DNA from: Pseudomonas sp. H1h
GTDB lineage: Bacteria; Pseudomonadota; Gammaproteobacteria; Pseudomonadales; Pseudomonadaceae
Assembly: GCF_000633255.1 (NCBI RefSeq)
Contig: NZ_AYMJ01000008.1
Span: forward strand, 279,849 to 343,848
Reading direction: 5' to 3'
Length of the DNA: 64,000 nucleotides
Made by a program: the position numbers and the translations under genes. Numbering within the stretch: position 1 is the stretch's first letter; each line of letters begins with the position of its first letter. The notes under the pieces were generated by a model that saw only the letters and a list, made by a program, of their open reading frames with translations, ran no database searches and was not told where the DNA came from. This document shows, in pieces, positions 36,921-47,491 of the stretch.

Positions 36921-37601
36921 ATGACAAGGGGCAACGTTTTGGTTGAATTAGTACAAGTACAATCAGCGTCCAAGCGATGGGATCTGTCTCGTCCGCGCAC
37001 CTGGGCAATCATTGCTGTCGGTTTGCTGCTCATCGCACTGATTTGCGGCTTCGTCTGGATGCAACGCTCGCCCGCCAACCTGCGCTATGCCAGTGCATCT
37101 GCCACCCAGGAATGGGTGAGCGCCTGGCAGGCCGGCGAAGTCGTCGCACTGGTGCGGCATACCGAGCGTTGCGACCGCTCGACCAATACCTGCCTGGGGC
37201 CGGCGGACGGTATCACTCAGGTGGGCAGCATTGCTGCAGCCGGCGTCGGCCAAGGCTTCATGCAATTGGGCCTGCAGAAAACCCAGGTCTTCAGCAGCCC
37301 GCTGACGCGCACCATGCAGACTGCACATTACATGCTCGGTCACGATGCGGTGCCCCAGGAATGGCTGGAAACCTGTGGCCCGACACTGCGCAATGAGGTG
37401 GTGGCGCACAAGACGCCCGGGCAGAACATGATTCTGGTGACGCACAGCGGCTGCATCGCCGATTTTGAAAGGCAAACCGGTTACCCCCGGGCAGTCGCTG
37501 CCGAATATGGCAGCGCTGTTTTAGTGCGGATCGACGCGCAAGGCGAGCTTAAAGTCATTGGCCTCATGAACCCCGAAGGCTGGCAACGCATGAACAAATA
37601 A
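36921..37601 (+). CDS. Membrane-anchored histidine phosphatase, Ais-like by context
   Basis: A 226-residue protein with one N-terminal transmembrane helix (about residues 28-48, AIIAVGLLLIALICGFVW) and a periplasmic-side histidine phosphatase domain. The catalytic motif is LVRHTERCDRS and the second histidine motif is VTHSGCI. In enterics the Ais/PmrG phosphatase next to the arn operon removes phosphate from the LPS core heptose; this gene lies upstream of arnT1 and shows the same fold, so it may do a similar job. ATG at 36921 was chosen; a TTG at 36939 with AAGGGG upstream is an alternative. The fold is firm; the LPS substrate is inferred. Confidence 0.75.
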   Translation: MTRGNVLVELVQVQSASKRWDLSRPRTWAIIAVGLLLIALICGFVWMQRSPANLRYASASATQEWVSAWQAGEVVALVRHTERCDRSTNTCLGPADGITQVGSIAAAGVGQGFMQLGLQKTQVFSSPLTRTMQTAHYMLGHDAVPQEWLETCGPTLRNEVVAHKTPGQNMILVTHSGCIADFERQTGYPRAVAAEYGSAVLVRIDAQGELKVIGLMNPEGWQRMNK

Positions 37602-37740
37602 CAGGCAGGCGTGTTGTACAACTTTTCGGTATTGCGCAAACACGTCTCTGGCCCGCGCGTTGCACCCGCCAATTTGTAATAAGAAATGTTTTTAAGTTTC
37701 GAAAACTGGACATATTCCGTTTTAAAGCTTGTCTTTCCAG

Positions 37741-37813
37741 AGAGAACTTAGAGCTGGAAGCACGCCAGTTCTCTGAATGCAGGAGACGTCCTCCGGACGT
37801 GCTCTCACCTGCA
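37741..37813 (+). promoter_or_regulatory. Two tandem stem-loops in the arnT1 leader
   Basis: Stem 1: AGAGAACT (37741-37748) with AGTTCTCT (37767-37774), inner CTGG/CCAG. Stem 2: TGCAG (37778-37782), GAGACGTCC (37783-37791), three-base loop, GGACGT (37795-37800), CTC (37802-37804), CTGCA (37809-37813). No T-run follows. They could end the phosphatase transcript or form a leader structure for arnT1, 86 bases downstream. Confidence 0.45.
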
Positions 37814-37899
37814 CTCATCCAACCCGGTGTCACGCCTGCTACGGAAATCGCCAGGCGCGTCATTGAAACGCACACTTTGTACTGCACCAAGGTCCAGTC

Positions 37900-39621
37900 A
37901 TGACGTCTGAGAACAAACCGCTGCACCATGCGGCTTTGAATTTGCCTCGCCTCCAACCGAGCACCGTGATCGAGCGTTTTGCGATCCCCGGTCTGGTACT
38001 GGCGTTCGTAGTGTTTTATCTGCTGCCACTGATGACACACGGCCTGTGGATTCCCGATGAAACCCGTTATGGCCAGATCAGCCAGGAAATGCTGCAGAGT
38101 GGCAATTGGGTAGCGCCGCACTTCATGGGCATTCGCTATTTTGAGAAACCGATTGCCGGCTACTGGATGATCGCCATCGGTCAGGCGATTTTCGGCGAGA
38201 ACCTCTTCGGCGTGCGCATCGCCTCCGCGCTGAGCACCGGCGCAAGCGTATGGCTGGCCTATCTGCTGGCCCGCCGTCTGTGGAACAACCCGCGCATCAG
38301 CGCGGCTTGCGCCCTCCTTTATATGAGCTTCGGTCTGATCGCCGGCCAGGCTGGTTATGCCAACCTCGATCCGCAGTTCACCTTGTGGGTCAACCTGAGC
38401 CTGGTGGCGATCTGGTTTGCCATCGACAGCAATACCCCGCGCGGTCGGCTGGGTGGTTGGGCATTGTTGGGGCTCGCCTGCGGCATGGGCTTGATGACCA
38501 AAGGCTTTCTTGCCCTGATGCTGCCGGTACTGATCGCCCTGCCCTACATGATCTGGCAGCGTCGCTTTGGCGAACTGGTGCGTTATGGGCTGGTTGCCGT
38601 TGCGGTGGCCGCACTGGTCAGCGTGCCGTGGGCACTGGCCGTGCATGCGCGTGAACCGGACTTCTGGCGCTTCTTCTTCTGGCACGAACACATCCGCCGC
38701 TTTGCCGCCGGTGAAGATGCCCAGCATGCGCGCCCATGGTGGTTCTATCTGCCGCTGCTGTTTGCATCCACCTTGCCGTGGGCGCTGCTGTTGCCTTCGA
38801 CATTGCTGCGCACCTGGCGCGAAAAACGCGACCCGAAAATCGGCTTCCTGGCCTTGTGGTTCGTGCTGCCGCTGGCATTTTTCAGCGCGAGCAGCGGCAA
38901 ACTGCCGACTTACATCATGCCGTGCCTGCTGCCATTGGCGTTGCTGATGGGTTACACCGTGATGGGCTGGCTTGATCGCCAGGACGGTCGCGTGTTGCGT
39001 AGCAACGGCGTAGTCAACGTGGTGTTGGCCATTGCCGCGCTGGTCGCGCTGATCTATCTGCAAGCGACCCGCGAAATTTACGAACACACCGAAATGTTCA
39101 GCCTGTCGCTGGCCTATATCGTGCTGCTGGGCTGGCTCATCGCCGGCTCGCTGCAAACATTGCGACCGCTGACGTTGTGGGCGACACCGGCGCTGGGCAT
39201 TGGCCTGCTCATCGCGTTGCTGCCGGCCGCCATGCCGGCAACCATCGTCAACAGCAAAATGCCGGATCAGTTCATTGCCGAACACCAGCAGGAACTGAGC
39301 GAAACCACATCGTTGCTGAGTAACGACCTGGGCGCAGCATCTGCGTTGTCCTGGCGTCTGCGTCGTCCGCAGGTGGATCTGTTCAACACCGTCGGCGAAC
39401 TCAAGTACGGTCTCGATGACCCGGCCATGGCCTCGCGCAAAGTCAGTCTGGAAGATGTCGGCCAGTGGATGACCGAAGCCCGCAAAAAAGGCTCGGTCGG
39501 CGTGGTGATGCGGGTCAACAGCACATCGGACGCTCAGCAACTTGAGCTGCTGCCCATCGACGGCAAGCATTACCGCCGTGGCCAACTGGAAATCCTCATC
39601 TTCAACCAGAGCCAGCCATGA
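37900..39621 (+). CDS. arnT1: Lipid A 4-amino-4-deoxy-L-arabinose transferase ArnT (copy 1)
   Basis: A 573-residue GT39/GT83 membrane glycosyltransferase that moves L-Ara4N from undecaprenyl phosphate to lipid A phosphates on the periplasmic face. It has about thirteen helices. The first periplasmic loop holds the catalytic acidic residues in [19 protein letters not shown], followed by [20 protein letters not shown] and [20 protein letters not shown]. It is highly similar to the second copy at 51388, including the C-terminal domain ([20 protein letters not shown]). The start ATG has a weak upstream AAGG. The gene overlaps the next GT39 gene by four bases. Two ArnT copies are known in several fluorescent pseudomonads. 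Confidence 0.85.
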   Translation: MTSENKPLHHAALNLPRLQPSTVIERFAIPGLVLAFVVFYLLPLMTHGLWIPDETRYGQISQEMLQSGNWVAPHFMGIRYFEKPIAGYWMIAIGQAIFGENLFGVRIASALSTGASVWLAYLLARRLWNNPRISAACALLYMSFGLIAGQAGYANLDPQFTLWVNLSLVAIWFAIDSNTPRGRLGGWALLGLACGMGLMTKGFLALMLPVLIALPYMIWQRRFGELVRYGLVAVAVAALVSVPWALAVHAREPDFWRFFFWHEHIRRFAAGEDAQHARPWWFYLPLLFASTLPWALLLPSTLLRTWREKRDPKIGFLALWFVLPLAFFSASSGKLPTYIMPCLLPLALLMGYTVMGWLDRQDGRVLRSNGVVNVVLAIAALVALIYLQATREIYEHTEMFSLSLAYIVLLGWLIAGSLQTLRPLTLWATPALGIGLLIALLPAAMPATIVNSKMPDQFIAEHQQELSETTSLLSNDLGAASALSWRLRRPQVDLFNTVGELKYGLDDPAMASRKVSLEDVGQWMTEARKKGSVGVVMRVNSTSDAQQLELLPIDGKHYRRGQLEILIFNQSQP

Positions 39622-41135
39622 CCAGGAATACGTCTGATCGGGGGCCACTGCTGCTCCTGCTGGCCGCGACTGCCCTGATGCTGCTGCTCGGCCTGGGCAG
39701 CCGCGAATTGTGGGGCGCGGAAACCCGCTGGGCCAATATCGCCCTGCAGATGCTGCAAAGTGGCGACTATTTTGACCCGTACCTCAAGGGCACGCCCTAT
39801 TACGACAAACCGTTGCTGTCCTACTGGCTGATAACCGGCACCGCCTGGTTGACCGGTGGCCTGGGCCACTGGTCGCTGCGCCTGTCTTCGGTGATTTCCG
39901 CCTGGTTCAGCGTCTGGTTGGTGTATCTGCTGGGCGAGCAACTGTTTCGCAAAGGCACCGGACTGATCGCCGGCGGGATGCTGGCGACGACCTTCTATTT
40001 TGTGTTCTGGGCGCGGGTCGCCACGGCCGACATCCTCACCGTCTGCGGGATTCTGGCGGCGGTCTGGTGGTACTGGCGCGGACCGGAGGACACGCGATTT
40101 TCGCGTTATCTGGTGTTCTTCGGGCTGTTATCGCTGACCTCACTGTTCAAAGGCCTGATCGGTTTCATCCTGCCCGGGCTGGTGCTGTTGCCGCATCTGC
40201 TCGGCGAACACCGCTGGAAGCGCCACCTGAACCTGCGCCTGTGCGCCGCCCTGCTGATTGCCGGCGCCTTCTATATGGTGCCGTTCCTGCTGTCGCACCT
40301 CTACGGCGCGCCGAACTATGGCGAAAGCGGCCTGGGCCTGGTTCTGCGGGAAAACGTCGTGCGGTTTTTCCAGCCGTTCGATCAATTCGGGCCGATCTAC
40401 ACCTACCTGATCTATCTGCCGGTCTACACCCTGCCCTGGGCGCCGTGCTGGATCATTGCGTTGTGGGTGGCGATCCGCAACTGGCGTGACATCGAGCCAG
40501 ACACCCGCTGGCTGATCCTCGGCCTCGGCTTGCTGATGCTGTTTTTCACCGCCAGCGGCAGCCGTCGCAGCTATTACGTGCTGCCACTGGTGCCGTTCGC
40601 GCAATTGCTCGGCGCCTGGTGGATCACCCGGCGCATGGCGCAGCGCAATTCCGAAGGCCGTGGCTGGAAAATCGGCTTCGGCGTTGCCACCGTCGCCCTG
40701 GTCGCCATTCTCGGCGTCCTCTATCCGTGGACCAACAGCGGCGGCGGCGCGATTCCGTTTGGCGACTCGGTACGTCAGCAGGCCAGCCAGCAGGCGCCGC
40801 TCAACCAGTGGCGCATGGTCATGGTCGAGGTCGACAACAAAGTGCCGATGTACCTGCAAACTGGCGGTGCGCCGTTCTATTACGTGCAAGAAGGTCAGGA
40901 CTTTCCGCGCACGGGTGACACCGCAGCGCTGATGACCTGGCTGGAACGCACCAGCGGCCAGCACTGGGATCCGCAACGCACGATCGTTGTCGCCCAATAC
41001 CGCACCGGCGATACACCGCCGCTGAATTATCTGAGCAGCGATCATCAAGTCATCACCACTACGCCTACTCGCGGCGAGCAGATGTTTCACGGTCGTGAAG
41101 ACCAGAGCGTCGCTTACATTCCAAACCCTTCCTGA
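39618..41135 (+). CDS. GT39-family membrane glycosyltransferase
   Basis: A 505-residue polytopic protein of the ArnT/PMT-like family. The first loop keeps the family acidic motif ([19 protein letters not shown]) and the following [17 protein letters not shown]; the second acidic site is [13 protein letters not shown]. The later half diverges strongly from the two ArnT proteins, so a different sugar or acceptor is likely, perhaps another lipid A or phospholipid modification. Translational coupling with arnT1 (ATGA) suggests a shared donor pathway. A 16-bp-stem hairpin follows the gene. Confidence 0.75.
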   Translation: MTRNTSDRGPLLLLLAATALMLLLGLGSRELWGAETRWANIALQMLQSGDYFDPYLKGTPYYDKPLLSYWLITGTAWLTGGLGHWSLRLSSVISAWFSVWLVYLLGEQLFRKGTGLIAGGMLATTFYFVFWARVATADILTVCGILAAVWWYWRGPEDTRFSRYLVFFGLLSLTSLFKGLIGFILPGLVLLPHLLGEHRWKRHLNLRLCAALLIAGAFYMVPFLLSHLYGAPNYGESGLGLVLRENVVRFFQPFDQFGPIYTYLIYLPVYTLPWAPCWIIALWVAIRNWRDIEPDTRWLILGLGLLMLFFTASGSRRSYYVLPLVPFAQLLGAWWITRRMAQRNSEGRGWKIGFGVATVALVAILGVLYPWTNSGGGAIPFGDSVRQQASQQAPLNQWRMVMVEVDNKVPMYLQTGGAPFYYVQEGQDFPRTGDTAALMTWLERTSGQHWDPQRTIVVAQYRTGDTPPLNYLSSDHQVITTTPTRGEQMFHGREDQSVAYIPNPS

Positions 41136-41142
41136 AAAAAAC

Positions 41143-41181
41143 ACGTCATCGGGCGCACAGCAATCGTGCGCCCGATGACGT
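41143..41181 (+). terminator. Strong hairpin after the GT39 gene
   Basis: ACGTCATCGGGCGCAC (41143-41158) and GTGCGCCCGATGACGT (41166-41181) form a perfect 16-bp stem with loop AGCAATC. An A-run precedes it but no T-run follows on the plus strand; it still most likely ends the arnT1 transcript. Confidence 0.6.
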
Positions 41182-41198
41182 CGTCGCCTAATCTGAAT

Positions 41199-41217
41199 GA
41201 CAATGACAAGTATTAAC
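41199..41217. promoter_or_regulatory. Putative Fur box
   Basis: GACAATGACAAGTATTAAC matches 14 of 19 positions of the classical Fur consensus (GATAATGATAATCATTATC). It lies 131 bases upstream of a ferric-iron transporter operon, where Fur control is expected. Confidence 0.5.
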
Positions 41218-41347
41218 GGTTTGTTTGACGTTTTTTTCTCATTTGCCCCCCTAAATTGCCCTGCGACTTAACACTTGCAAATCATTCGCATTGCATCACG
41301 CTGCGAAGGCTTGCTCATAACGTCTTATAAACAGGAGCTCACTGGTC

Positions 41348-42361
41348 ATGCACCCACGTATTGCATCGTTCTTCAAACCCGCTCTGCTGACGACCGCCCT
41401 GCTCGTTGCCGGCCACGCAGTGGCTGCCGACGCCGTTGGTATCGTGGTCTACAACGCGCAGCACGAAAGCCTGACCAAAGCCTGGGTTGACGGGTTCACC
41501 CAGGAAACCGGCATTCCGGTCACCATCCGCAATGGTGACGACACTGAGATGGGCAACCAGCTCGTACAGGAAGGCTCGGCCTCGCCGGCTGACGTGTTCC
41601 TCACGGAAAACTCTCCAGCCATGGTGCTGGTCGATAACGCCAAGCTGTTCGCCCCGGTAGCGCCGACGACGCTTGAGCAAGTGGATTCAGCTTACCGCCC
41701 GGCCCACGGCCAATGGGTCGGTATCGCTGCCCGCTCGACGGTGTTCGTCTACAACCCGGCCAAACTGACCGAGAAAGACCTGCCAAAATCCCTGCTCGAT
41801 CTGGCCAAGCCTGACTGGAAAGGCCGCTGGGCCGCCTCGCCTGCCGGTGCCGACTTCCAGGCGATCGTCGCCGCCGTACTTGAGCAGAAAGGCGAAGCCG
41901 CCACGCTCGACTGGCTCAAAGGCATGAAGACCAACGCAACGATCTATCGCGGCAACAGCGCCGTGCTCAAAGCGGTGAATGCCGGCCAGATCGATAGCGG
42001 CGTGATCTACCACTATTACAGCTTCGTCGATCAGTCCAAGACCGGTGAAAACAGCAAGAACACCCAACTGCACTACTTCAAACATCAGGACCCGGGCGCA
42101 TTCGTGAGCATTTCCGGTGCGGGCGTGCTGGCTTCCAGCAAGCATCAGGACGAAGCTCAACAATTCCTCAAATACATCACCGGCAAACAGGGCCAGGAAG
42201 TCCTGCACACCGGCAATTCGTTTGAGTACGCCGTCGGCAAGGGCGCTCAGTCCAACCCGAAACTGGTGCCACTCAAAGACCTCGATGCGCCGAAGGTCGA
42301 TGCCTCGAAACTCGACAGTAAAAAAGCCGTCGAGCTGATGACTCAGGCCGGACTGCTGTAA
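41348..42361 (+). CDS. Ferric iron ABC transporter, periplasmic binding protein (FbpA/HitA-like)
   Basis: A 337-residue binding protein with signal peptide (residues 1-26, ending VAADA). The family pattern is visible: GIVVYNAQHESLTKAWVDGF, QEGSASPADVFLTENSPAMV and the tyrosine-rich iron site YHYYSFVDQ. FbpA-type proteins bind naked Fe3+ through tyrosines and pass it to an inner-membrane permease. AGGAG sits about ten bases before the ATG and a probable Fur box lies upstream. It is followed directly by permease and ATPase genes to make a complete fbpABC/hit-type operon. Confidence 0.85.
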   Translation: MHPRIASFFKPALLTTALLVAGHAVAADAVGIVVYNAQHESLTKAWVDGFTQETGIPVTIRNGDDTEMGNQLVQEGSASPADVFLTENSPAMVLVDNAKLFAPVAPTTLEQVDSAYRPAHGQWVGIAARSTVFVYNPAKLTEKDLPKSLLDLAKPDWKGRWAASPAGADFQAIVAAVLEQKGEAATLDWLKGMKTNATIYRGNSAVLKAVNAGQIDSGVIYHYYSFVDQSKTGENSKNTQLHYFKHQDPGAFVSISGAGVLASSKHQDEAQQFLKYITGKQGQEVLHTGNSFEYAVGKGAQSNPKLVPLKDLDAPKVDASKLDSKKAVELMTQAGLL

Positions 42362-42364
42362 GTG

Positions 42365-43960
42365 ATGCCTGAAACCCTGCCGGCGGGGGTTGCTTCGGCA
42401 TCCCTCGCCCAGCGCTCACGTGCCACCCGCGCCCTCACTGGTCGAGGGGGGTCGTGGGTGGTCGTTCTGGCGATTATCGTTTCCTTGCTGTCGCTGCTGC
42501 CGATCGGATTCGTGATCGGCGTGTCGTGGTACACCGGCTGGCCAACCATCGAAGCCATGGTGTTTCGCCCACGCGTGGCCGAATTACTGATCAACACCGT
42601 TCTGCTGGTGCTGATCACCCTGCCCATCTGCGTGGTGCTCGGCACGGCGCTGGCCTGGTTGACCGAACGCAGCAATCTGCCCGGGCGACGCCTCTGGTCA
42701 TTGCTTGCGGTTGCGCCGCTGGCGGTCCCGGCGTTCGTCCACAGCTATGCGTGGGTCAGCCTGGTGCCTTCGATTCACGGATTGCCGGCCGGGGTGCTGG
42801 TGTCGGTGATTGCGTACTTTCCGTTTCTCTATCTGCCGGTGGCCGCGACGTTGCGTCGTCTCGATCCAGCCATTGAAGACGTTGCCGAATCACTCGGACT
42901 CAAACCCCGAGCGGTGTTCTTGCGCGTGGTATTGCCGCAACTGCGGCTGGCAATCTGCGGTGGTGCGTTGCTGGTCGGCCTGCACTTGCTGGCCGAATAC
43001 GGCCTGTACGCGATGATCCGTTTCGACACCTTCACCACGGCCATCTTCGACCAGTTCAAATCGACCTTCAACGGCCCGGCCGCGAACATGCTCGCCGGGG
43101 TCTTGGCACTTTGCTGCCTGGCAATGCTGAGCGCCGAGTCCGCTGCCCGTGGCAAGGCGCGCTACGCCCGGGTCGGTTCGGGCAGCGCCCGCGAGCAGCG
43201 CACGGTGCGCTTGAGTCGCGGTGCGATGGTCTTTGGCCTCGGCTTGCAAATCGTCACCTGCCTGCTGGCCCTCGGCGTGCCGTTGCTGACGCTGGGCCGC
43301 TGGCTGATTGCCGGTGGCGTAGAGGTCTGGGAAGGTGGCGAGTGGCTGCCGGCGCTGCTTCAAACGTTGGCATTGGGTGTCGCTGGCGCGCTATTGACCA
43401 CTGTGGCGGCGATCCCGATAGCCTGGCTGTCGATCCGTGCTCCCGGCCGATTGCAGCGCTTGCTCGAAGGCTGCAATTACATCACCAGTTCGCTGCCCGG
43501 CATTGTTGTGGCGCTGGCTTTGGTGACGGTCACCATTCACTTTGCGCGGCCGATCTACCAGACCACCCTTACCGTGCTGCTGGCGTACTTGCTGATGTTC
43601 CTGCCGCGCGCGCTGGTCAGCCTGCGCGCCGGTTTCGCACAGGCACCGGTAGAGCTGGAAAACATCGCCCAAAGCCTCGGCCGATCCCCCGTGCGCGCCC
43701 TGTGGCTGATCACCCTGCGCCTGGCTGCGCCGGGGGCGGCTGCCGGCGCGGCACTGGTGTTTCTGGCGATCACCAATGAATTGACCGCCACCCTGCTGCT
43801 CGCGCCTAACGGCACGCGCACCCTGGCCACCGGTTTCTGGGCCATGACCAGCGAAATCGACTACGCCGCCGCAGCGCCTTACGCCCTGCTGATGATCGTG
43901 CTCTCGCTGCCGTTGACGGCCATTCTCTATCACCAATCAAGACGTACGGCTGGCCGATGA
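42365..43960 (+). CDS. Ferric iron ABC transporter permease (FbpB-like, fused double permease)
   Basis: A 531-residue permease with two homologous halves of about six helices each, as in FbpB/SfuB/HitB. Both halves carry the EAA loop facing the ATPase: [20 protein letters not shown] in the first and [20 protein letters not shown] in the second. It starts three bases after the stop of the binding-protein gene (GTG at 42362 or ATG at 42365) and overlaps the ATPase gene by four bases. The function is iron import across the inner membrane. Confidence 0.85.
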   Translation: MPETLPAGVASASLAQRSRATRALTGRGGSWVVVLAIIVSLLSLLPIGFVIGVSWYTGWPTIEAMVFRPRVAELLINTVLLVLITLPICVVLGTALAWLTERSNLPGRRLWSLLAVAPLAVPAFVHSYAWVSLVPSIHGLPAGVLVSVIAYFPFLYLPVAATLRRLDPAIEDVAESLGLKPRAVFLRVVLPQLRLAICGGALLVGLHLLAEYGLYAMIRFDTFTTAIFDQFKSTFNGPAANMLAGVLALCCLAMLSAESAARGKARYARVGSGSAREQRTVRLSRGAMVFGLGLQIVTCLLALGVPLLTLGRWLIAGGVEVWEGGEWLPALLQTLALGVAGALLTTVAAIPIAWLSIRAPGRLQRLLEGCNYITSSLPGIVVALALVTVTIHFARPIYQTTLTVLLAYLLMFLPRALVSLRAGFAQAPVELENIAQSLGRSPVRALWLITLRLAAPGAAAGAALVFLAITNELTATLLLAPNGTRTLATGFWAMTSEIDYAAAAPYALLMIVLSLPLTAILYHQSRRTAGR

Positions 43961-45015
43961 ACGCTCTCGAAATCACTTCCCTCAGCAAAGCCTTCGGCGC
44001 GCAGACCGCGCTGGATGATATCTGCCTCTCAGTGCCTTCGGGCAGCCGTACGGTCATCGTCGGGCCGTCCGGGTCCGGCAAAACCACCTTGTTGCGGATG
44101 ATTGCCGGGTTCGAGTTTCCCGATGCCGGCAGCCTGTCGCTCAACGGCGAAATGCTGGTCGACAGCACTCACGCGGTGCCGGCCTATCAACGCCAGATTG
44201 GCTATGTGCCGCAGGACGGCGCGCTGTTCCCGCACATGACCGTTGCCGCCAACATCGGCTTCGGCCTGATCCAGACCGGCACCGCGAGAAACCAGCGCAT
44301 CCTTGAGTTGATGGACAGCGTAGCGCTGGACGCCAACATGGCGACGCGCTGGCCTCACGAATTGTCCGGCGGCCAGCAGCAACGTGTTTCGCTGGCGCGG
44401 GCCTTGGCCCAACAACCTCGCCTGATGCTGCTCGACGAGCCGTTTTCAGCGCTCGACACCGGTTTGCGCGGGGCCATGCGCAAAATGGTGGCACGGCTGC
44501 TGGAGAACGCCGGGGTGACCACCATTCTGGTTACCCATGATCAAAGCGAAGCGTTGTCGTTCGCCGACCAGTTGGCGGTGATGCGCGGCGGTCGCCTGGT
44601 GCAGTCCGGGCATCCGATGGACCTTTATCGCTATCCGAGCGACGAGCAGACGGCGCACTTCCTCGGCGAAGCCGTGGTCATGCCAGCGCGGATCGAGTCC
44701 GGCTGGGCGCATTGCGATCTCGGGCGTGTGGCCGTCAACACCAACGGTTTTGCCGGCAGCGCGCAGATCATGCTGCGGCCCGAGCAACTGCAGATTTGCG
44801 AGGTTCCTGCCGAGACCCAAGGCTGCCATGCGGTCGTGACCGAGCGGGATTTCGGGGGCAACACCTGCACCCTGACCGTCGAACTGCGCCCGCAGGCCGC
44901 TCAGGACACCGGGCGTTCGCTGTTGGTGCGCAGCACCGGCATGCATGCGCCACCGGCCGGTAGCGCCGTGCAGTTGTCGATTCTCGGTGCAGCGCACGTT
45001 TTTGACATGCGCTGA
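43957..45015 (+). CDS. Ferric iron ABC transporter ATPase (FbpC-like)
   Basis: A 352-residue ABC ATPase. Walker A is [13 protein letters not shown] (about 32-44), the signature is [15 protein letters not shown], and Walker B is [12 protein letters not shown], followed by the H-loop [11 protein letters not shown]-terminal TOBE-like regulatory domain covers residues 240-352. Starting with ATGA overlap to the permease gene, it completes the operon. Its stop codon abuts the convergent recombinase stop with no base between. Confidence 0.9.
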   Translation: MNALEITSLSKAFGAQTALDDICLSVPSGSRTVIVGPSGSGKTTLLRMIAGFEFPDAGSLSLNGEMLVDSTHAVPAYQRQIGYVPQDGALFPHMTVAANIGFGLIQTGTARNQRILELMDSVALDANMATRWPHELSGGQQQRVSLARALAQQPRLMLLDEPFSALDTGLRGAMRKMVARLLENAGVTTILVTHDQSEALSFADQLAVMRGGRLVQSGHPMDLYRYPSDEQTAHFLGEAVVMPARIESGWAHCDLGRVAVNTNGFAGSAQIMLRPEQLQICEVPAETQGCHAVVTERDFGGNTCTLTVELRPQAAQDTGRSLLVRSTGMHAPPAGSAVQLSILGAAHVFDMR

Positions 45016-45954
45016 TCAGAGGTCGAAGCGGTCCACCGCCCGCCGCCGTTCGTTGTCATCACGGACGTCGTAGTTGGCGGTCGTTTGAATGTTGCTGTGG
45101 TGAGCAAGTTTCTGCGCGATCGACAGATCGTGCTCCTCGATCACCCGGGTGATGAACGAGCGACGGAAGTCGTGAGGCATGATCTTCACCCCCACCTGCG
45201 TGCCGCGCTGACGGGCGATGTAATAGATCGCGTGTTTGGTGATGCGCTCGCGGGTGATGTGGCTGCCACGGCGAATGCGGTTGAACAGGAAAGCATCGTC
45301 GCTCTCGCCTTCCTTGAGCTGCGAACGGCGCAACTCAAGCCAGGCATCGAGTTTGGCGAAGGCCCAGGCCGGGGCGTACTTGATCAACTGCTTGTTGCCC
45401 TTGGCGGTGACGCACAGGCTGCGCTCGCTGAAATCGACCTGGTTCAGGTCCAGATCCACTGACTCCGACTTGCGCATGCCGGTGCCGTACAGCAGTGCAA
45501 TCACTGCGGCATCGCGCAGGCCCTGCGGGCGCGGGTCGGCGGCGCAGACTTCCATCAGTTCGTGAATCAGCGTGCGTTTCAGATTACGCCCCTGCGACAA
45601 CCGGGTGCCGGCGATGCCTTTTACCGAACGCATCTTCAGCAGGTGTTCCTGAGTAATCAGGCTCATGCGCCACGCTTCGTTCATTACCCCACGCACCGCA
45701 TTTACATACAGTGATGAGGTATTGGGCGCGTAGTTGTCTTCGCGCAAAGCCGCGACTAACGCCACGACATCTTCCGGTTGCAACGCGTGCCACGGGATCT
45801 CTTCGACATTCATGTCTTCGAACCCCAGACGGTCGGCAGCGTCTTGTAAAACGTAACGCATGGTGAGTTGGCTGGAAGGGGCCAAACGCGCCAGATACAA
45901 GGACATAGGGTTGGTTTTCGGGGTAACGGCAGGTAAAGCGGGTAAGTCAATCAA
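45016..45954 (-). CDS. Intact tyrosine-type site-specific recombinase
   Basis: A 312-residue recombinase of the phage-integrase family with all catalytic residues: arginine in GTGMRKSESVDL, HDFRRSF as box II, the later histidine AHHSNIQTT, and the nucleophile tyrosine in ANYDV. The N-terminal half has a SAM-like core-binding domain (NTSSLYVNAVRGVMNEAWRM). An internal in-frame ATG (45906, MSLYLARL) could be the real start. It sits alone between iron-transport genes and the arn operon without other phage or transposon genes and without recognisable att repeats, so it is a solitary recombinase of unknown target. Confidence 0.8.
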   Translation of the reverse strand: MIDLPALPAVTPKTNPMSLYLARLAPSSQLTMRYVLQDAADRLGFEDMNVEEIPWHALQPEDVVALVAALREDNYAPNTSSLYVNAVRGVMNEAWRMSLITQEHLLKMRSVKGIAGTRLSQGRNLKRTLIHELMEVCAADPRPQGLRDAAVIALLYGTGMRKSESVDLDLNQVDFSERSLCVTAKGNKQLIKYAPAWAFAKLDAWLELRRSQLKEGESDDAFLFNRIRRGSHITRERITKHAIYYIARQRGTQVGVKIMPHDFRRSFITRVIEEHDLSIAQKLAHHSNIQTTANYDVRDDNERRRAVDRFDL

Positions 45955-46342
45955 ACGAAAGGCCTTGATTAAAAACTGTTCAACACAACAACTAACAACT
46001 GCAATCTACTTAATATAAAACACGCGTGATTCTGTCGGACTTAGCAAAAAAGCGCCGCGATAAACGCTGCAAGCCTGAACAGTGGCTGTATGAAGGGGAG
46101 ATAAATGATTCACCGACCGGTTTTTCATATTCCTTTCACAAAATCGGGAATAACCTTGGGCCCGACTGATCCTCAGCCGATATCGCCCAACCTGCCGGGC
46201 AACGCCTGAAAAGTCAACCAGCTCCCGACGTCCTGTCTTTTAGGCAAACGCTTGATGCAAAACCTTTTTTTGCGTCTACTCTGGAATTGGATCCGATGAA
46301 AATCAGAGGGATCTGTCCATCATTATCCGTTACGAGGTGCCC
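45955..46342 (+). promoter_or_regulatory. arn operon leader and candidate promoter
   Basis: 388 bases without a gene. A sigma-70-like promoter can be proposed at 46252-46280: TTGATG, a 17-base spacer, TCTACT, leaving a leader of about 55 bases. No perfect PmrA box (YTTAAK repeated with 5-base spacing) was found; a weak pair TTTTAG/CTTGAT lies at 46238-46256 with wrong spacing. The true inducer site therefore remains open. Confidence 0.35.
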
Positions 46343-47491
46343 ATGTCTCAGGCGTTTCTCCCCTTCTCCCGCCCTAGTATCGGCGAAGAAGAAATTGCAG
46401 CTGTCGAGCAGGTTTTACGCTCAGGCTGGATCACGACCGGGCCAAAAAATCAGGCACTCGAAGAACAATTCGCGCAATACGTAGGCTGCAAACATGCCGT
46501 GGCACTGTCTTCGGCCACTGGCGGGATGCACATTACCCTGCTGGCGTTGGGCATCGGCCCGGGCGATGAAGTCATCACCCCGTCGCAGACCTGGGTGTCG
46601 ACCGCCAACATGATTTCCCTGCTGGGCGCCAAACCGGTGTTCGTCGATGTCGACCGCGATACGCTGATGACCGACGCTGCGCGCATCGAAGCGGCCATCA
46701 CCCCGCGCACCAAGGCGATCATCCCGGTGCACTACGCCGGCGCCGCATTCGATCTCGATCCGCTGTATGCCCTGGCCGACAAGCATGGCATCCCGGTCAT
46801 CGAAGATGCCGCTCATGCCGCGGGCACCCGCTACAAGGGGCGTCACGTCGGCTCGCAAGGCACCGCGATCTTCTCGTTCCACGCGATCAAGAACATGACC
46901 TGCGCCGAAGGCGCGATGTTCGTCACCGACGACGAAGCGCTGGCCAGCCGCGTGCGCATGCTCAAATTCCACGGCCTGGGCGTCGATGCCTACGACCGTC
47001 TGACCGGTGGCCGCAAGCCGCAGGCGCAAGTGATGGAGCCGGGGTTCAAATACAACCTGGCCGACATCAACGCCGCGATTGCCCTGGTGCAGCTGCAACG
47101 CCTGGACGAAATCAACGCCCGTCGCACCGAACTGGCCACCCACTACCTGCAAAGGTTCGAAGGCCTGCCGGTGCAACCGCTGGCCCTGCCCGCCTACGCC
47201 CAGCAACACGCCTGGCACCTGTTCATCCTGCGCATCGATAGCGAGCGCTGTGGCATGGACCGCGAAGCCTTCATGAAAGCTTTGCAGGATCAGGGCATTG
47301 GCACCGGTATCCATTTCATTGCCACCCACCTGCACACCTGGTATCGCCAGCGTGACCCAGACCTGTACCTGCCCAATACCGAATGGAACTCGGCGCGGCT
47401 GTGCTCGATCCCGCTGTTCCCCGACATGACCGGTCAAGACCTTGACCGCGTGGTCGGTGCCATCGAACAAATCATGGAAAAACGCCTGTGA
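46343..47491 (+). CDS. arnB: UDP-L-Ara4O C-4'' transaminase ArnB
   Basis: A 382-residue PLP aminotransferase of the DegT/DnrJ/EryC1 family; it converts UDP-L-Ara4O to UDP-L-Ara4N using glutamate. The PLP-binding lysine lies in [17 protein letters not shown]; further motifs are [20 protein letters not shown] and [15 protein letters not shown]. The start at ATG 46343 is set by GAGG six bases upstream; a GTG two codons earlier is possible. First gene of an eight-junction overlapping operon for lipid A modification. Confidence 0.95.
   Translation: MSQAFLPFSRPSIGEEEIAAVEQVLRSGWITTGPKNQALEEQFAQYVGCKHAVALSSATGGMHITLLALGIGPGDEVITPSQTWVSTANMISLLGAKPVFVDVDRDTLMTDAARIEAAITPRTKAIIPVHYAGAAFDLDPLYALADKHGIPVIEDAAHAAGTRYKGRHVGSQGTAIFSFHAIKNMTCAEGAMFVTDDEALASRVRMLKFHGLGVDAYDRLTGGRKPQAQVMEPGFKYNLADINAAIALVQLQRLDEINARRTELATHYLQRFEGLPVQPLALPAYAQQHAWHLFILRIDSERCGMDREAFMKALQDQGIGTGIHFIATHLHTWYRQRDPDLYLPNTEWNSARLCSIPLFPDMTGQDLDRVVGAIEQIMEKRL

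Noticed and set aside
37564..39648. A 694-codon minus-strand frame opposite arnT1
   Set aside because: It is rich in Q, H and R with no motifs, the usual antisense shadow of a GC-rich membrane-protein gene.
41273..41292. Second Fur box GCAAATCATTCGCATTGC near 41276
   Set aside because: It matches the consensus more poorly than 41199-41217 and was not counted as a separate site.
46238..46256. PmrA-like box before arnB
   Set aside because: Half-sites each have a mismatch and the spacing is two bases too long.
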